From IMG/VR virus record IMGVR_UViG_3300027788_000081, positions 1-23,901 of that record: 23,901 nucleotides of DNA; one strand, given 5' to 3'. A program made the position numbers and the translations under genes. This stretch comes from a virus. Shown here piece after piece: positions 8,695-16,426 of this stretch. Within the stretch, counting starts at the first letter, position 1. Every line of letters begins with the position of its first letter. The notes beneath the pieces were generated by a model. It had not been told where the DNA came from. It was given only the letters and a program-made list of their open reading frames with translations, and did not search any database.

Positions 8695-9226
8695 AAAAAG
8701 TGTTTAATTGATCCATGTAGCCTGCCTCAGCATAGCCAAGTTCAGCAAACCAAAATGTATAAAGTTTACCAGCGTCAGTGATTGTAACAAGCTCGGTAGG
8801 TATGCTTTCGATTATTTCGAAATCAATATTATCTATAATTGCTGGCGTGTCAGCTATACGAACCGGTCTATATTCAGAAGCACCACTAAACAATGAATCT
8901 GACATGTTTAAATTTTCATCAAGAGCTACTGATATAGAATAATTTAAACTGTCGGTTAATTCAATAGATTCGTTGTTAGCAACAGTCAACAAGGTTGTAA
9001 AGTCTTCAGATAATGAAGCTGTCTCATTAGGTGAAAAAGATTCGAAAAAGACTATTTCATTGTTAATTATTTCTGTAATTGCAAGTGCGTCGTATACATA
9101 TAAAGTATAACCTGCAGCCATGTATGTTGGGCTTGTAACAACATTTAATGCTTCTATTTTTGTAACAATCTTTACAGACTCAGGATTTTTTATTTGTGCT
9201 ACATACGGAATTATTTTATTTTCCAC
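8693..9226 (-). CDS. Hypothetical virion protein with repeated acidic beta motif
   Basis: This 177-residue protein starts with GTG, preceded by AGAGAGG at a spacing of five. Residues about 55-120 hold a loose repeat of roughly 20 residues with an acidic or Asn-Glu turn followed by Ser/Thr and alternating hydrophobics: NETASLSEDFTTLLTV, NESIELTDSLNYSISV and DENLNMSDSLF. Such repeats are common in beta-structured phage surface proteins. There are no catalytic motifs or membrane segments. Its place between the two fiber genes suggests a part of the fiber or tail-tip apparatus. No function is assigned. Confidence 0.75.
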   Translation of the reverse strand: MENKIIPYVAQIKNPESVKIVTKIEALNVVTSPTYMAAGYTLYVYDALAITEIINNEIVFFESFSPNETASLSEDFTTLLTVANNESIELTDSLNYSISVALDENLNMSDSLFSGASEYRPVRIADTPAIIDNIDFEIIESIPTELVTITDAGKLYTFWFAELGYAEAGYMDQLNTF

Positions 9227-9237
9227 AGAAACCTCTC

Positions 9238-9591
9238 TTAGTTAGATAACCAAGGCATTCCAACAGAAACAGAATTTCGTTTTAAAAACTTAGCTTCAAG
9301 AGCCTTCTCAATTTTTTCTTGACTGACATCAGACTCGTAAACAACACCAGTCTCAGGATCAGTTTTACTAGCCCAGCACCAATTTAAAACTTGAGATTCT
9401 GTCAAGTCTTGATACGGAATATATGAATCTAATGAAGTATCTGGAGTGAAACTAACACAACCGAATAAGCTTTCTGTTATACCATTTTCAAATGCTACAC
9501 ATTCCCAATAGGCCACAATAACACCTCCCGCAGCATCAGCGGGGGCTGTGTTGTATGTTAATGATGTTATTTTCCAATCAAATGTAGCCAT
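9238..9591 (-). CDS. Conserved small phage protein (DUF7936-like)
   Basis: This 117-residue protein begins with the strand ATFDWKITSLTY, continues VIVAYWECVAFENGI, and ends with a helical segment (LTESQVLNWCWAS, then SQEKIEKALEAKFLKR). The pattern WKI...VIVAYWE...C/VSF...VLNWCWA recurs in small virion-region proteins of many phages. I believe it is the DUF7936 type, from memory rather than a search. It lies one base after the long fiber's start region on the map, in the same operon. It is probably a structural or fiber accessory protein. Confidence 0.78.
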   Translation of the reverse strand: MATFDWKITSLTYNTAPADAAGGVIVAYWECVAFENGITESLFGCVSFTPDTSLDSYIPYQDLTESQVLNWCWASKTDPETGVVYESDVSQEKIEKALEAKFLKRNSVSVGMPWLSN

Positions 9592-9592
9592 A

Positions 9593-12500
9593 TTATTTAT
9601 TCTCCAAAGCTTCTATCCTGCCAATTAATGACTGTATTAACGCTTGTTGTTCTTGATTCTTTTCTTCTTGTTCTTGATTTGCCTTAACAAGCACAGTAAT
9701 TATAGACTCATAGCGCATTGAAAGAATGCCTTCTGAATCGGCGTCAACTGCAAGTGGCAACACTTTCTGAACATCTTGTGCTAATAAACCAATATGCGGT
9801 TTACGATTTTCTAGCGGTTCATTATTGTAAGTGAAATAGACAGTTCTAAGCTCACTAAGCATTTCTGTTGCATTTTCTACATTACTAGAGATATCTTTAC
9901 GTCGTTCGTCACTTGTTATACTAAACGTACTTTGACCCCATGACAGAGTAGCTGAGTTACCAACTGTCGCTCCTTCTGCAGTAAAGAAACTTAAGCTAGG
10001 GTTAGTACCACCGTTGCTCCTTATCAGCCAGTCTTGATCTGAAGAAGCTGGAACACTATCGTTATTATTAAATCTAAGAGAGCCTCCGATGGCCGAGCCT
10101 GTTTGTTGTGCGAGGTTAAGCTCACCGGTAGCCGTTACCCAGTTTGATTGAAGAACGAGCTTTCCATACATTAAAGGATCATCGCTTTCTATGGTTAAAA
10201 CCCCAGCTGCGGTATTTTGAAAAATCCAATTATTAGCACGATCTCCTGAAGACAGTTTAAACGTAGCCCCAGCCCCATCTTGTGCGTGCTGCATTATACG
10301 AACATTTCCAGTAAATTGGCTCTCTGTATTGTTCATATTTAAGCTAGTTGTTGTAGTTGCACTTCCATTAAGTCGAAGGCCATCGCCATCGAGACGTAAA
10401 CGCTCAACTTTAGCAAAAGGATTTCCTACACCAAAAAGAACAGTGTTTACCAGATTGTTTTCAGCCAGATGACAACCGATTACTACATTTCCTCTTCCAC
10501 TGACTATCGCCGCTCCAGCACTATCTCCTATTCCAATATTATAAGAATACGACTGCCAGAGATTTTGATTTTCGCTTGCTGCGTTCATCGCGGCGGTGAC
10601 GTTGGCGCCAAGATATCCAAGAGACAGCCTTCCAATCGAAGTATTATGAGTACCTATTTGGTTAAATGGTATTGTTAAGTAACCCATTGCAATATTATTA
10701 AAACCGGTAGTGAGAGATTGACCTGCGTCTCGCCCTATTATCGTGTTGTCTGTTCCTGATATATCAGCAAAGGGTGTGGCAGAAGCTCCATCTCCAATTA
10801 GAGTGTTGCCAGCTATATTGTTCGGCCCTCGCGCAATAAGTCGACTACCATTAATCTTAAAGTCTATACCGTCATTAAGCACTATACCTGCGTTATCAAC
10901 TTTTATACGCGGTATACTACCGCTCGCAATTAGCAAGGTTTGATTTAACGTTTCTGTGCCAGCTAAATTACCAATAATCGTGTTATTAGCACCAGATGTT
11001 ATTGCAGAACCGGCATTATTACCTATACCTAAATTGCTGCTAGCTGTGCTATTCTGTAAGGCGTTTGAACCAAATGCGGTATTCATTGTACCTGTAAGAT
11101 TTGAACCTAGCGCAGAGCTTCCTATTGCAGTATTGGTAGTTAAGCCACTGTCATTAAGTAGTGGCATTATTACAGCCGCTGTAACCTGAGTGCCAACATA
11201 TGTTTCTGTGGCATACGTTGCTAAGCTATGATCGCCCCAGCCATAAGTAGTATCTACTTTAATACCATCAGCCTCTACATCACGCCCGTCGACTAATCCT
11301 GGGTTTAGTATATTGCGAGAAGCATCAACTAAAATCGCGTCACCAAGCCATATTGCGTCAGGGAGTCGTTCAACCTCAATAGACTGTATTACTGTTTCAC
11401 CACTACCTTGATAGTTAGTGATAATCAATAAATCAAAGTACTTACCTTCTGGGTCAAACTTTTGTCTGTCGCCCGTGCCGGGTCCTGGGTCGGTAGAAGT
11501 GTTGTAACCACTGAAAGTATCTTCAAACGTGTAAGTTGTGCCAGCAGTTAAAGTTTGACCGCTCGCGATACCGTAGTTGTACGTATTTGCAAGGTCACTG
11601 GAGAGGTTAGTCTTGTCTTCGTTTAGCGTCTTAACTGCCGCATAAAATATTCCAGTACCTGTAGTAGTGGTGATCTGCTTGACCCTAACCTTTATCCTGT
11701 AGTGCGCTGTAGGGTCAATTGGAACCTGACACCTTATAGCTGACGATATATTCTGCGCGCCGTTGAACGACATACCTTGGTGATCTTGGCTGTAAGTCAT
11801 AGTGCCGCTACTTGTGGAAACCAAGCTGCCCCAGTCGTTGTTTCCAAGGTAGTAGTGGCCGCTGGTGTTAAAATCAGCAGTTGGGGTGGCCCAAGTGAAT
11901 GTACCATCACCGTCAGAGCGTAGGTACTGGCTTGATGTACCATTGCCCGTTACGTCCAAGTGCTGGGCCTTAATGCTGTTGTCAGCATAGTCATCATTAC
12001 GCAAACTAAACGTGCCGACACTATCAGTAGCAGTCCAGCCATCAGCATTCTTAAAGTCGATGCTTCCTAGAGAGCTTGCTATGTGGATGTGACCAGCAGT
12101 GGTGTCATTTAGTGCAGCTCCAGAGGAGTTGATGATGATACCGGTAGCGCCTTGGTTGGTGTTGCCCGCTGCGTTTCCTACAGCGATAGAGTTTGTGCCT
12201 TGCGTAGTTTCGCCTGCTAATCTACCAATAGCTACGGCTGCTACGCCCTGCGTATCGTTACCAGCTGTGTTACCAATAGCTACGCCGTTGTTGCCCTGCG
12301 TAATATTACCTGCTGAGTTACCTACAGCTACAGAGTTAGCGCCCTGTGTACTCTGACCTGCTTTGTAGCCTAAAGATACAGCCTTAACACCCTGCGCACT
12401 CATACCCGCTACGTATCCAATAGCAACAGAGCTTTCGCCCTGCATATTGTTACCAGCTAAGTATCCTACAGCAACAGCATTAGAGCCTTGCGTAGCGGCT

Positions 12501-13306
12501 CCAGCATTGACGCCAGCTCGGAAGCTGTTAGCGCCTGCGCCTGTGCTTTGTAGGCCAGCAGTTAAATCAAGCGAACCGCCACTAATATTCAAAGTTCCAG
12601 TAATGCTGACATCACCGCCATCTGTAATAATCAAAGCAGGACTGTAAATCCAGCCTGTACTGCCACTATATCTAAGTACAGAACCTACAGTTGTTGTAGG
12701 CTCAAGAACAGTATCAGGAGTTACAAGCATTGTTGGACTAAATAAGATTTTTACTAAACCTCTTACTGGCTTCCAAGTTCTTCTGTAAGTGTTGTTATTT
12801 GGCTCTGTTACGCGAAGCTCTATAAAACCATATACAGGAAACCCAATAGCAGGGCCAGGAGCCCAGCCAAAACCTAAATTAGAAGGAAAAGACAAGTAAA
12901 CAGTTGTAGGATCATGCTCTAACCATAAAGGGTTTAATGCCGGATTTATATCGTTAATATAGTTAGTTCCAACATTGAGTTTATATGATTTGTTCTCGAA
13001 GCTAACAACATCTTCTAGCGTATAAGCTGTTGTATTTAACCAAGCGCCTCTGTTGTTCGGGATTCGAACATTAAGCGTTGTTTGATATCCGTCAGTTTTG
13101 TATGTAGAGGGTATAGTACCCGCCCCGTCATTAACACCTTCTAGTATAACATATTCATATTCAAAACCGTCATCAGGGTCAGAAAATTCAAAAATGTCTA
13201 GAGTTACTGGGAGCTCTAATTGCTCTCCTTGGACTATGTCCATTATAATTGTTTCGCTTAGCGGTGTTACATCGATATTACCTGTTGTTAGACCAGATCT
13301 TGCCAT
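9593..13306 (-). CDS. Long tail fiber with head-repeat stalk and C-terminal S74 intramolecular chaperone
   Basis: This 1,237-residue fiber has several parts. Residues 1-200 form the N-terminal virion-attachment region. Residues about 260-387 contain eight 16-residue repeats of the trimeric-autotransporter head type (AVAVGYLAG-x-x-x-QG, AVAIGRLAG and so on). About 480-690 is a beta-sandwich resembling a carbohydrate-binding module. About 745-920 is a second block of the same repeat style (NTAIGSSALGSNLTG, NNTIIGNLAG). Residues 1132-1237 are a Peptidase_S74 domain: S1132-DERR-K1137 matches the catalytic Ser and Lys spacing of endosialidase chaperones, followed by HIGLLAQDVQKVLPLAV, MRYESIITVLVKA and a coiled coil. 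This domain drives trimer folding and then cuts itself off before the serine. The start forms a TAATG overlap with the terminase stop, with AGGAG upstream. Confidence 0.93.
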   Translation of the reverse strand: MARSGLTTGNIDVTPLSETIIMDIVQGEQLELPVTLDIFEFSDPDDGFEYEYVILEGVNDGAGTIPSTYKTDGYQTTLNVRIPNNRGAWLNTTAYTLEDVVSFENKSYKLNVGTNYINDINPALNPLWLEHDPTTVYLSFPSNLGFGWAPGPAIGFPVYGFIELRVTEPNNNTYRRTWKPVRGLVKILFSPTMLVTPDTVLEPTTTVGSVLRYSGSTGWIYSPALIITDGGDVSITGTLNISGGSLDLTAGLQSTGAGANSFRAGVNAGAATQGSNAVAVGYLAGNNMQGESSVAIGYVAGMSAQGVKAVSLGYKAGQSTQGANSVAVGNSAGNITQGNNGVAIGNTAGNDTQGVAAVAIGRLAGETTQGTNSIAVGNAAGNTNQGATGIIINSSGAALNDTTAGHIHIASSLGSIDFKNADGWTATDSVGTFSLRNDDYADNSIKAQHLDVTGNGTSSQYLRSDGDGTFTWATPTADFNTSGHYYLGNNDWGSLVSTSSGTMTYSQDHQGMSFNGAQNISSAIRCQVPIDPTAHYRIKVRVKQITTTTGTGIFYAAVKTLNEDKTNLSSDLANTYNYGIASGQTLTAGTTYTFEDTFSGYNTSTDPGPGTGDRQKFDPEGKYFDLLIITNYQGSGETVIQSIEVERLPDAIWLGDAILVDASRNILNPGLVDGRDVEADGIKVDTTYGWGDHSLATYATETYVGTQVTAAVIMPLLNDSGLTTNTAIGSSALGSNLTGTMNTAFGSNALQNSTASSNLGIGNNAGSAITSGANNTIIGNLAGTETLNQTLLIASGSIPRIKVDNAGIVLNDGIDFKINGSRLIARGPNNIAGNTLIGDGASATPFADISGTDNTIIGRDAGQSLTTGFNNIAMGYLTIPFNQIGTHNTSIGRLSLGYLGANVTAAMNAASENQNLWQSYSYNIGIGDSAGAAIVSGRGNVVIGCHLAENNLVNTVLFGVGNPFAKVERLRLDGDGLRLNGSATTTTSLNMNNTESQFTGNVRIMQHAQDGAGATFKLSSGDRANNWIFQNTAAGVLTIESDDPLMYGKLVLQSNWVTATGELNLAQQTGSAIGGSLRFNNNDSVPASSDQDWLIRSNGGTNPSLSFFTAEGATVGNSATLSWGQSTFSITSDERRKDISSNVENATEMLSELRTVYFTYNNEPLENRKPHIGLLAQDVQKVLPLAVDADSEGILSMRYESIITVLVKANQEQEEKNQEQQALIQSLIGRIEALENK
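12146..12530 (-). repeat. Eight tandem 48-bp (16-codon) repeats inside the fiber gene
   Basis: The repeats encode a Gln-Gly turn every 16 residues (Gly 274, 290, 306, 322, 338, 354, 370, 386) with A-V-A-I/V-G-x-x-A-G between. The units differ at the DNA level by synonymous and loop changes, so this is an old coding repeat rather than a recent expansion. Such heads form left-handed beta-rolls in trimeric adhesins. Confidence 0.85.
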
Positions 13307-14655
13307 TAAAATGTACTCCTTTGTCGTACCATTGTACCCCCGTGATTCACTGGGTAAAGGAACTCTGTTGAATATCTGACTTCATCGCTCCAGTGTTCAT
13401 GGCCGCCTTTCTTATCTATGACCATCATATCACTGTTTCTATCTAGCCAACTCGTTCGCTCCATAGACATTATAGTGTCTTGAGCTCTTGGATGAAAAAA
13501 CATTGAACTGTTACCAGATGCTGTCAAAAGCTTCCTGTTAACAGCTTGTGCACTGTCAACAATTTTAGGTGAAGCTGTTCTTGCGCAAACAGCAAACCCT
13601 GCATCTCTTAATAAAGATAGATCAGAAGCACCCAGTGTTGCAGATGTTTTAGCTGAATTACCAGTAGGGTCAGGGTAAGTAATTATTCTTTTATCAGGGT
13701 ATTTAGCTTTTACAACTTTAATAAGTTCAGTTGTATTGGGCGAACCTTTGAAATCTTCTATATAGTGTATTTGATCAGCTCTCACTGCAAAAGCGCTAGC
13801 TGCCATAATACCAACGTTAAAGTCAATACCTAGATGAACGTCTTCTCCAACCTGAAAATCAAGAATATCATCTCTAACATGTTTATCTCTGTTAAAATTA
13901 TAAAATACGCTAAAGCCGGAATCTTGAAACTGCGCAAGGTACTCTGAAGCCCATTCAACAGGGTCTATGCGATGCTTAATTTTTTCTATTTCAGCCGGGT
14001 CTAGATACTTAGACTTAGTATAATCATAGTGATACGAACGCCATTCACTGTCATTCTCTGCAAAATGAAACATATTATGTAAAAAGTTATACCCTTTGGG
14101 AGTACTAATAGCAGCGGCTCTTCCTGGACTTGGAGCGCCATAATGTTCAGCCATCATTGGAGACCAACGAGTTCTGATACAAGGCTCTATTATTCTTTCC
14201 CAAGCCACACGCAAGCCAGGCCCTCTATTCCATGAGCTTACTTCATCCATTACAACGAAATAAGCGCCCTTCCCTAGCATCCTTTCAATAGCTTCATAGG
14301 AGACTAGCCGTAAATGAACATTCCCTGGGAACTCAAATGTTCCTCTATCGTGAGAAGACTTAATAGCATAAGCTTCTAGCCCCATGTGATGAGCAAGTAA
14401 CGGAAAATAAATTTCTTTAACCTGATCAAATGTTGGAGCAATAATATAAACATTCTTATTTGGAACCATTGGTGACAGCTCCATCAACTCTCTACAAGCA
14501 GTCCAAGCTGCAACTGCTGCAAAGAAGGACTTGCCCCATCCGCGAGCACAAACACCTACTGCAAATCGTGCTTCTTTAGTAATAAAGAGGTCTTTAAACA
14601 TAGGTGTTTGATATTTATGCAATGTTATTGTAGGCTTTAAGCTAGCATTCATCAT
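13306..14655 (-). CDS. terL: Terminase large subunit (packaging ATPase and nuclease)
   Basis: The 449-residue protein pumps DNA into the prohead at the portal and cuts the concatemer. The ATPase domain carries a Walker A variant A37-RGWGKS43, Walker B VVMDE (134-138) and the coupling motif AISTPKG (182-188). The C-terminal RNase H-like nuclease has LGIDFN with D278, then TYPDPTG with D329, and a C-terminal acidic site around HWSDEVRYS. The length is normal for a terminase large subunit. The start overlaps the preceding stop by four bases (ATGA). The gene order small subunit then large subunit is usual, but here a fiber follows directly and the portal comes seven genes later. Confidence 0.95.
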   Translation of the reverse strand: MMNASLKPTITLHKYQTPMFKDLFITKEARFAVGVCARGWGKSFFAAVAAWTACRELMELSPMVPNKNVYIIAPTFDQVKEIYFPLLAHHMGLEAYAIKSSHDRGTFEFPGNVHLRLVSYEAIERMLGKGAYFVVMDEVSSWNRGPGLRVAWERIIEPCIRTRWSPMMAEHYGAPSPGRAAAISTPKGYNFLHNMFHFAENDSEWRSYHYDYTKSKYLDPAEIEKIKHRIDPVEWASEYLAQFQDSGFSVFYNFNRDKHVRDDILDFQVGEDVHLGIDFNVGIMAASAFAVRADQIHYIEDFKGSPNTTELIKVVKAKYPDKRIITYPDPTGNSAKTSATLGASDLSLLRDAGFAVCARTASPKIVDSAQAVNRKLLTASGNSSMFFHPRAQDTIMSMERTSWLDRNSDMMVIDKKGGHEHWSDEVRYSTEFLYPVNHGGTMVRQRSTF

Positions 14656-15065
14656 TCGGGCAACGTATCTAAGTCATTTTGGCTTGGGTCTTCAAGCGCC
14701 AAAATAAACGGTTGATTAACAGGTGTATCGAAGTTAATACCTTCAGGTACACGACCATACATATAGCGTGTGAGGTCAGTGCCTGTCTTCTGCATTAAAC
14801 TAAGAATAGCTGCATGCGCCATTGGAGAATAGCGTCGTTGTTTACCATCGCCATTTAACTGGGCAATAGTGCCTGTTTGCATTCCTTCATGATATTCTGT
14901 TTGAGCTTCAAGCTTTCGATATAGTTCTACTTGTTTAGCTATTGGGTCAAAGCCTAACTCAACAAGCCTACGAACTGACCGGATATTTGACAAATCGCTA
15001 TCATCGTCATCTAAGCTGTTCAGATCAGGCTTAGTTATCTGTAAATAAGATACATTCCCTGTCAT
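14652..15065 (-). CDS. Probable terminase small subunit
   Basis: This 137-residue acidic protein has a disordered acidic N-terminus (SLDDDDSDLSN), a central helical region (SVRRLVELGFDPIAKQVELY, then RKLEAQTEYHEG) and a conserved-looking segment QRRYSPMAHAAILSLMQKTG. It is the first gene of the virion operon and overlaps the large terminase by four bases. That is the standard place for the subunit that recognises phage DNA. I see no clear helix-turn-helix, so the assignment rests mainly on position and size. The ribosome binding site is AGAGGA, seven bases before the ATG. Confidence 0.7.
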   Translation of the reverse strand: MTGNVSYLQITKPDLNSLDDDDSDLSNIRSVRRLVELGFDPIAKQVELYRKLEAQTEYHEGMQTGTIAQLNGDGKQRRYSPMAHAAILSLMQKTGTDLTRYMYGRVPEGINFDTPVNQPFILALEDPSQNDLDTLPE

Positions 15066-15292
15066 TAGTGTGTCCTCTGGTTATAACTTTTCTAATACAA
15101 CCGGACTCTCTTGCGAATCAAACCGTATTTCTTCAAGTTAGGATATGTTCTTGCCTCATTGTGGGTTAATTAAACGGCATAAGAAACCCAACAGAATCAA
15201 CAAAGTGTAAACGTGATTATTAAAGCGTCACTATCATTAAAAACTGGTAAAAGATAATTCAAAGAGACGTTAGGTTTGTAAACGCGTGTTGC

Positions 15293-15307
15293 TTAAGACA
15301 ATCTTAA
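15293..15307. promoter_or_regulatory. Hairpin, 6-bp stem and 3-nt loop
   Basis: The plus strand reads TTAAGA-CAA-TCTTAA, a perfect 6-bp stem with a 3-nt loop. The geometry is that of N4 virion-polymerase promoters, which need a 5-7 bp stem and a 3-nt loop with a central purine on the template strand. Here the plus strand is the template for leftward genes and the central base is A. A chance palindrome cannot be excluded. Confidence 0.3.
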
Positions 15308-15377
15308 ATGTTTGTATTCAAGCAGCTATTGTAATAGTTTGTTTAAAAACCCCGTTAAATTAGCCCGCGAAAGGATA

Positions 15378-15392
15378 TCTCAAAGGTTGAGA
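15378..15392. promoter_or_regulatory. Hairpin, 6-bp stem and 3-nt loop
   Basis: The plus strand reads TCTCAA-AGG-TTGAGA, a perfect 6-bp stem with a purine-centred 3-nt loop. It overlaps the first copy of the CTCAA(A)GGTTGA direct repeat. It could be an N4-type hairpin promoter element or an operator. There is no experimental or comparative support within the window. Confidence 0.3.
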
Positions 15393-15397
15393 ATTCA

Positions 15398-15439
15398 GGG
15401 AATTGATTAGTACACATTGTACAATAAAAGTCAATTCCC
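15398..15439. promoter_or_regulatory. Nested palindrome: 9-bp outer arms around a 5-bp/3-nt hairpin
   Basis: The outer arms are GGGAATTGA (15398-15406) and TCAATTCCC (15431-15439), and match perfectly. Inside them sits GTACA-CAT-TGTAC (15410-15422). No T tract follows on either strand, so it is unlikely to be a terminator. It fits an operator, or a structured promoter or leader for the virion operon that begins about 340 bases downstream. Confidence 0.5.
15406..15434 (-). promoter_or_regulatory. Possible sigma70-like promoter for the virion operon
   Basis: On the minus strand TTGACT (15429-15434, five of six to the -35 consensus) is followed after 17 bases by ACTAAT (15406-15411, four of six to the -10). 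The small palindrome GTACA-ATG-TGTAC fills the spacer, where a repressor could block polymerase. It is the best promoter-like sequence in this gap, but the -10 match is weak. Confidence 0.35.
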
Positions 15440-15509
15440 GCTCTTGGATAAACTCAAGGTTGATTTTTAGATTCTTATTTAAATTTATAATCAAGGGACT
15501 CTTTTAATC

Positions 15510-15565
15510 AAAAAAAAAAAAAAAAAAAAATACTCCCAGCCACCCAAAAAGGGAAGCCAGGAGTA
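15510..15565 (-). terminator. Strong rho-independent terminator of the small-gene operon
   Basis: In RNA read leftward, the arms at 15531-15545 and 15551-15565 pair over about 15 positions. They include three G-U pairs and one U-U mismatch, and close a UUUUU loop. The outer part is UACUCC with GGAGUA. The stem is followed directly by 21 consecutive U residues (plus-strand A tract at 15510-15530). It lies six bases after the last small gene. Confidence 0.93.
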
Positions 15566-15570
15566 TAAGA

Positions 15571-15735
15571 TTAGTTAGTAATCAGAATGACAAATAAAAA
15601 GCCATATATAATACCGAGAAACAACGAAAGAGTAAAAGTTTGTGCTTTTGTTTTTTGTTTAAATGCTGAATAGACTAACACGAATGACCAGACAAGACCC
15701 CATAACCAGATAAAAAACCAGGTTAATAGCCCCAT
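15571..15735 (-). CDS. 54-residue membrane protein with two helices, holin-like
   Basis: The ATG at 15735 overlaps the upstream gene's end by 13 bases, with GGAAGAGG upstream. The product is almost entirely hydrophobic. Helix 1 is about residues 3-22 (LLTWFFIWLWGLVWSFVLVY), then a short basic loop FKQKTKAQ (about 25-32), then helix 2 (about 34-51, TLSLFLGIIYGFLFVILI). A two-helix hairpin of this size is the layout of small class II holins, but also of other phage inner-membrane microproteins. No endolysin is visible next to it. It is the last gene of its operon, six bases before the terminator. Confidence 0.75.
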   Translation of the reverse strand: MGLLTWFFIWLWGLVWSFVLVYSAFKQKTKAQTFTLSLFLGIIYGFLFVILITN

Positions 15736-16004
15736 ATCCCTCTTCCGTCAAACAGTATTTCTTTCATTTCAATAATCTTTTCACTATCAGTTTTTGTTTC
15801 GTGATACAAAACGTTTGATGCAGATTGGAAGCTTTGGTACTGGTTTGTCACTGCATCTAAATTAGACTCGTGTGTTTCTGAACGATCTCTAGCCGCATCA
15901 CGCTCTTGTATTAATTCCTCTTCAAGATTCTCTATATGATTCTGTAAACTTTCTACTTGATTGTTTAGCGATATAATTAATACATCTTTTTCTAATTCTG
16001 TCAT
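15723..16004 (-). CDS. Coiled-coil hypothetical protein
   Basis: The 93-residue product is mostly one long coiled coil. Heptad-like leucines and charged residues run from about residue 3 to 50 (LEKDVLIISLNNQVESLQ, NHIENLEEELIQERDAARD), followed by a helical tail. It overlaps the upstream stop by four bases (ATGA), so expression is coupled. There is no enzymatic motif. It is probably an oligomeric adaptor or an unspecific small phage factor. Confidence 0.75.
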   Translation of the reverse strand: MTELEKDVLIISLNNQVESLQNHIENLEEELIQERDAARDRSETHESNLDAVTNQYQSFQSASNVLYHETKTDSEKIIEMKEILFDGRGIWGY

Positions 16005-16426
16005 TCCTTGTTTTCTCCTTGTTTTAAAGTAGCCATTAAACTAGAAAGACGATCTCTTCCTACATATAAAATTAAATTTACACAACAGGCCCAGTTAGCA
16101 TCTTCAAGGCTGTCGTGATATATCTGTAATTCTTGCAATATCTCTTGATAGTTATAGATTGCTTCAAACTCGTCTTCATCTATATCAAGACTTGTGTTAA
16201 TAATTTGCAAAATATCTTTATTACCAAAACCAAGTATCTTTGAGTTTTCTGGTAAGAGCAAGCCAACTGTACACTTGTTACCTTGAGGGTCTAGATATAA
16301 ACCCCCGTCTTCTTCTTTTAAAGACAAAGCTCTCTTCCCTTGTTTTTCAAGAGCTGAAAGAGAGAACTCAGCTACTTGTTTACTGCTCCACGTCTCTTGA
16401 AAAATCTGAATAATGTCCTTTGTCAT
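16001..16426 (-). CDS. Recurrent phage protein of unknown function
   Basis: The 141-residue protein has a pattern I know from other phages. A helical start includes LSALEKQGKRAL. A turn, LDPQGNKCTVGLLLPE (about 46-61), matches the usual G-x-K-C-x-x-G-x-L-[IL]. The segment LQELQIYHDSLEDANW (about 97-112) matches L-x-x-L-Q-x-x-H-D...W. No biochemical role is established that I know of. It overlaps the upstream gene by about 47 bases and the next one by four, inside the long small-gene operon. Confidence 0.78.
   Translation of the reverse strand: MTKDIIQIFQETWSSKQVAEFSLSALEKQGKRALSLKEEDGGLYLDPQGNKCTVGLLLPENSKILGFGNKDILQIINTSLDIDEDEFEAIYNYQEILQELQIYHDSLEDANWACCVNLILYVGRDRLSSLMATLKQGENKE

Larger units (their letters stand above)
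15066..15509. other. Gene-free regulatory region upstream of the packaging/virion operon
   Basis: No plausible gene is present on either strand in these 444 bases. The region holds three perfect short hairpins with 3-nt loops (15293-15307, 15378-15392, 15410-15422), a 9-bp inverted repeat around the last one (15398-15406 with 15431-15439), and a direct repeat CTCAA(A)GGTTGA at 15379-15390 and 15453-15463. It also has a possible promoter at 15406-15434 and a weak stem, TCCGGTT with AACCAGA, just before the small terminase ribosome binding site. It lies right after a strong terminator, so the virion operon must start here. Confidence 0.7.

Noticed and set aside
12146-12530. CRISPR-like regularly spaced repeats
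   Set aside because: The 48-bp period is continuous coding repeat with no unique spacers. It encodes the fiber's 16-residue head repeats.
12099-12647. Plus-strand frames rich in Pro, Ala and Leu opposite the fiber repeats
   Set aside because: They are antisense shadows of the 48-bp coding repeats, with the same periodicity.
15301-15325. CTATT-GT-AATAG palindrome near 15327-15338 as a further hairpin promoter
   Set aside because: Its loop would be only two bases, unlike the 3-nt loops of the other elements, so I did not count it.
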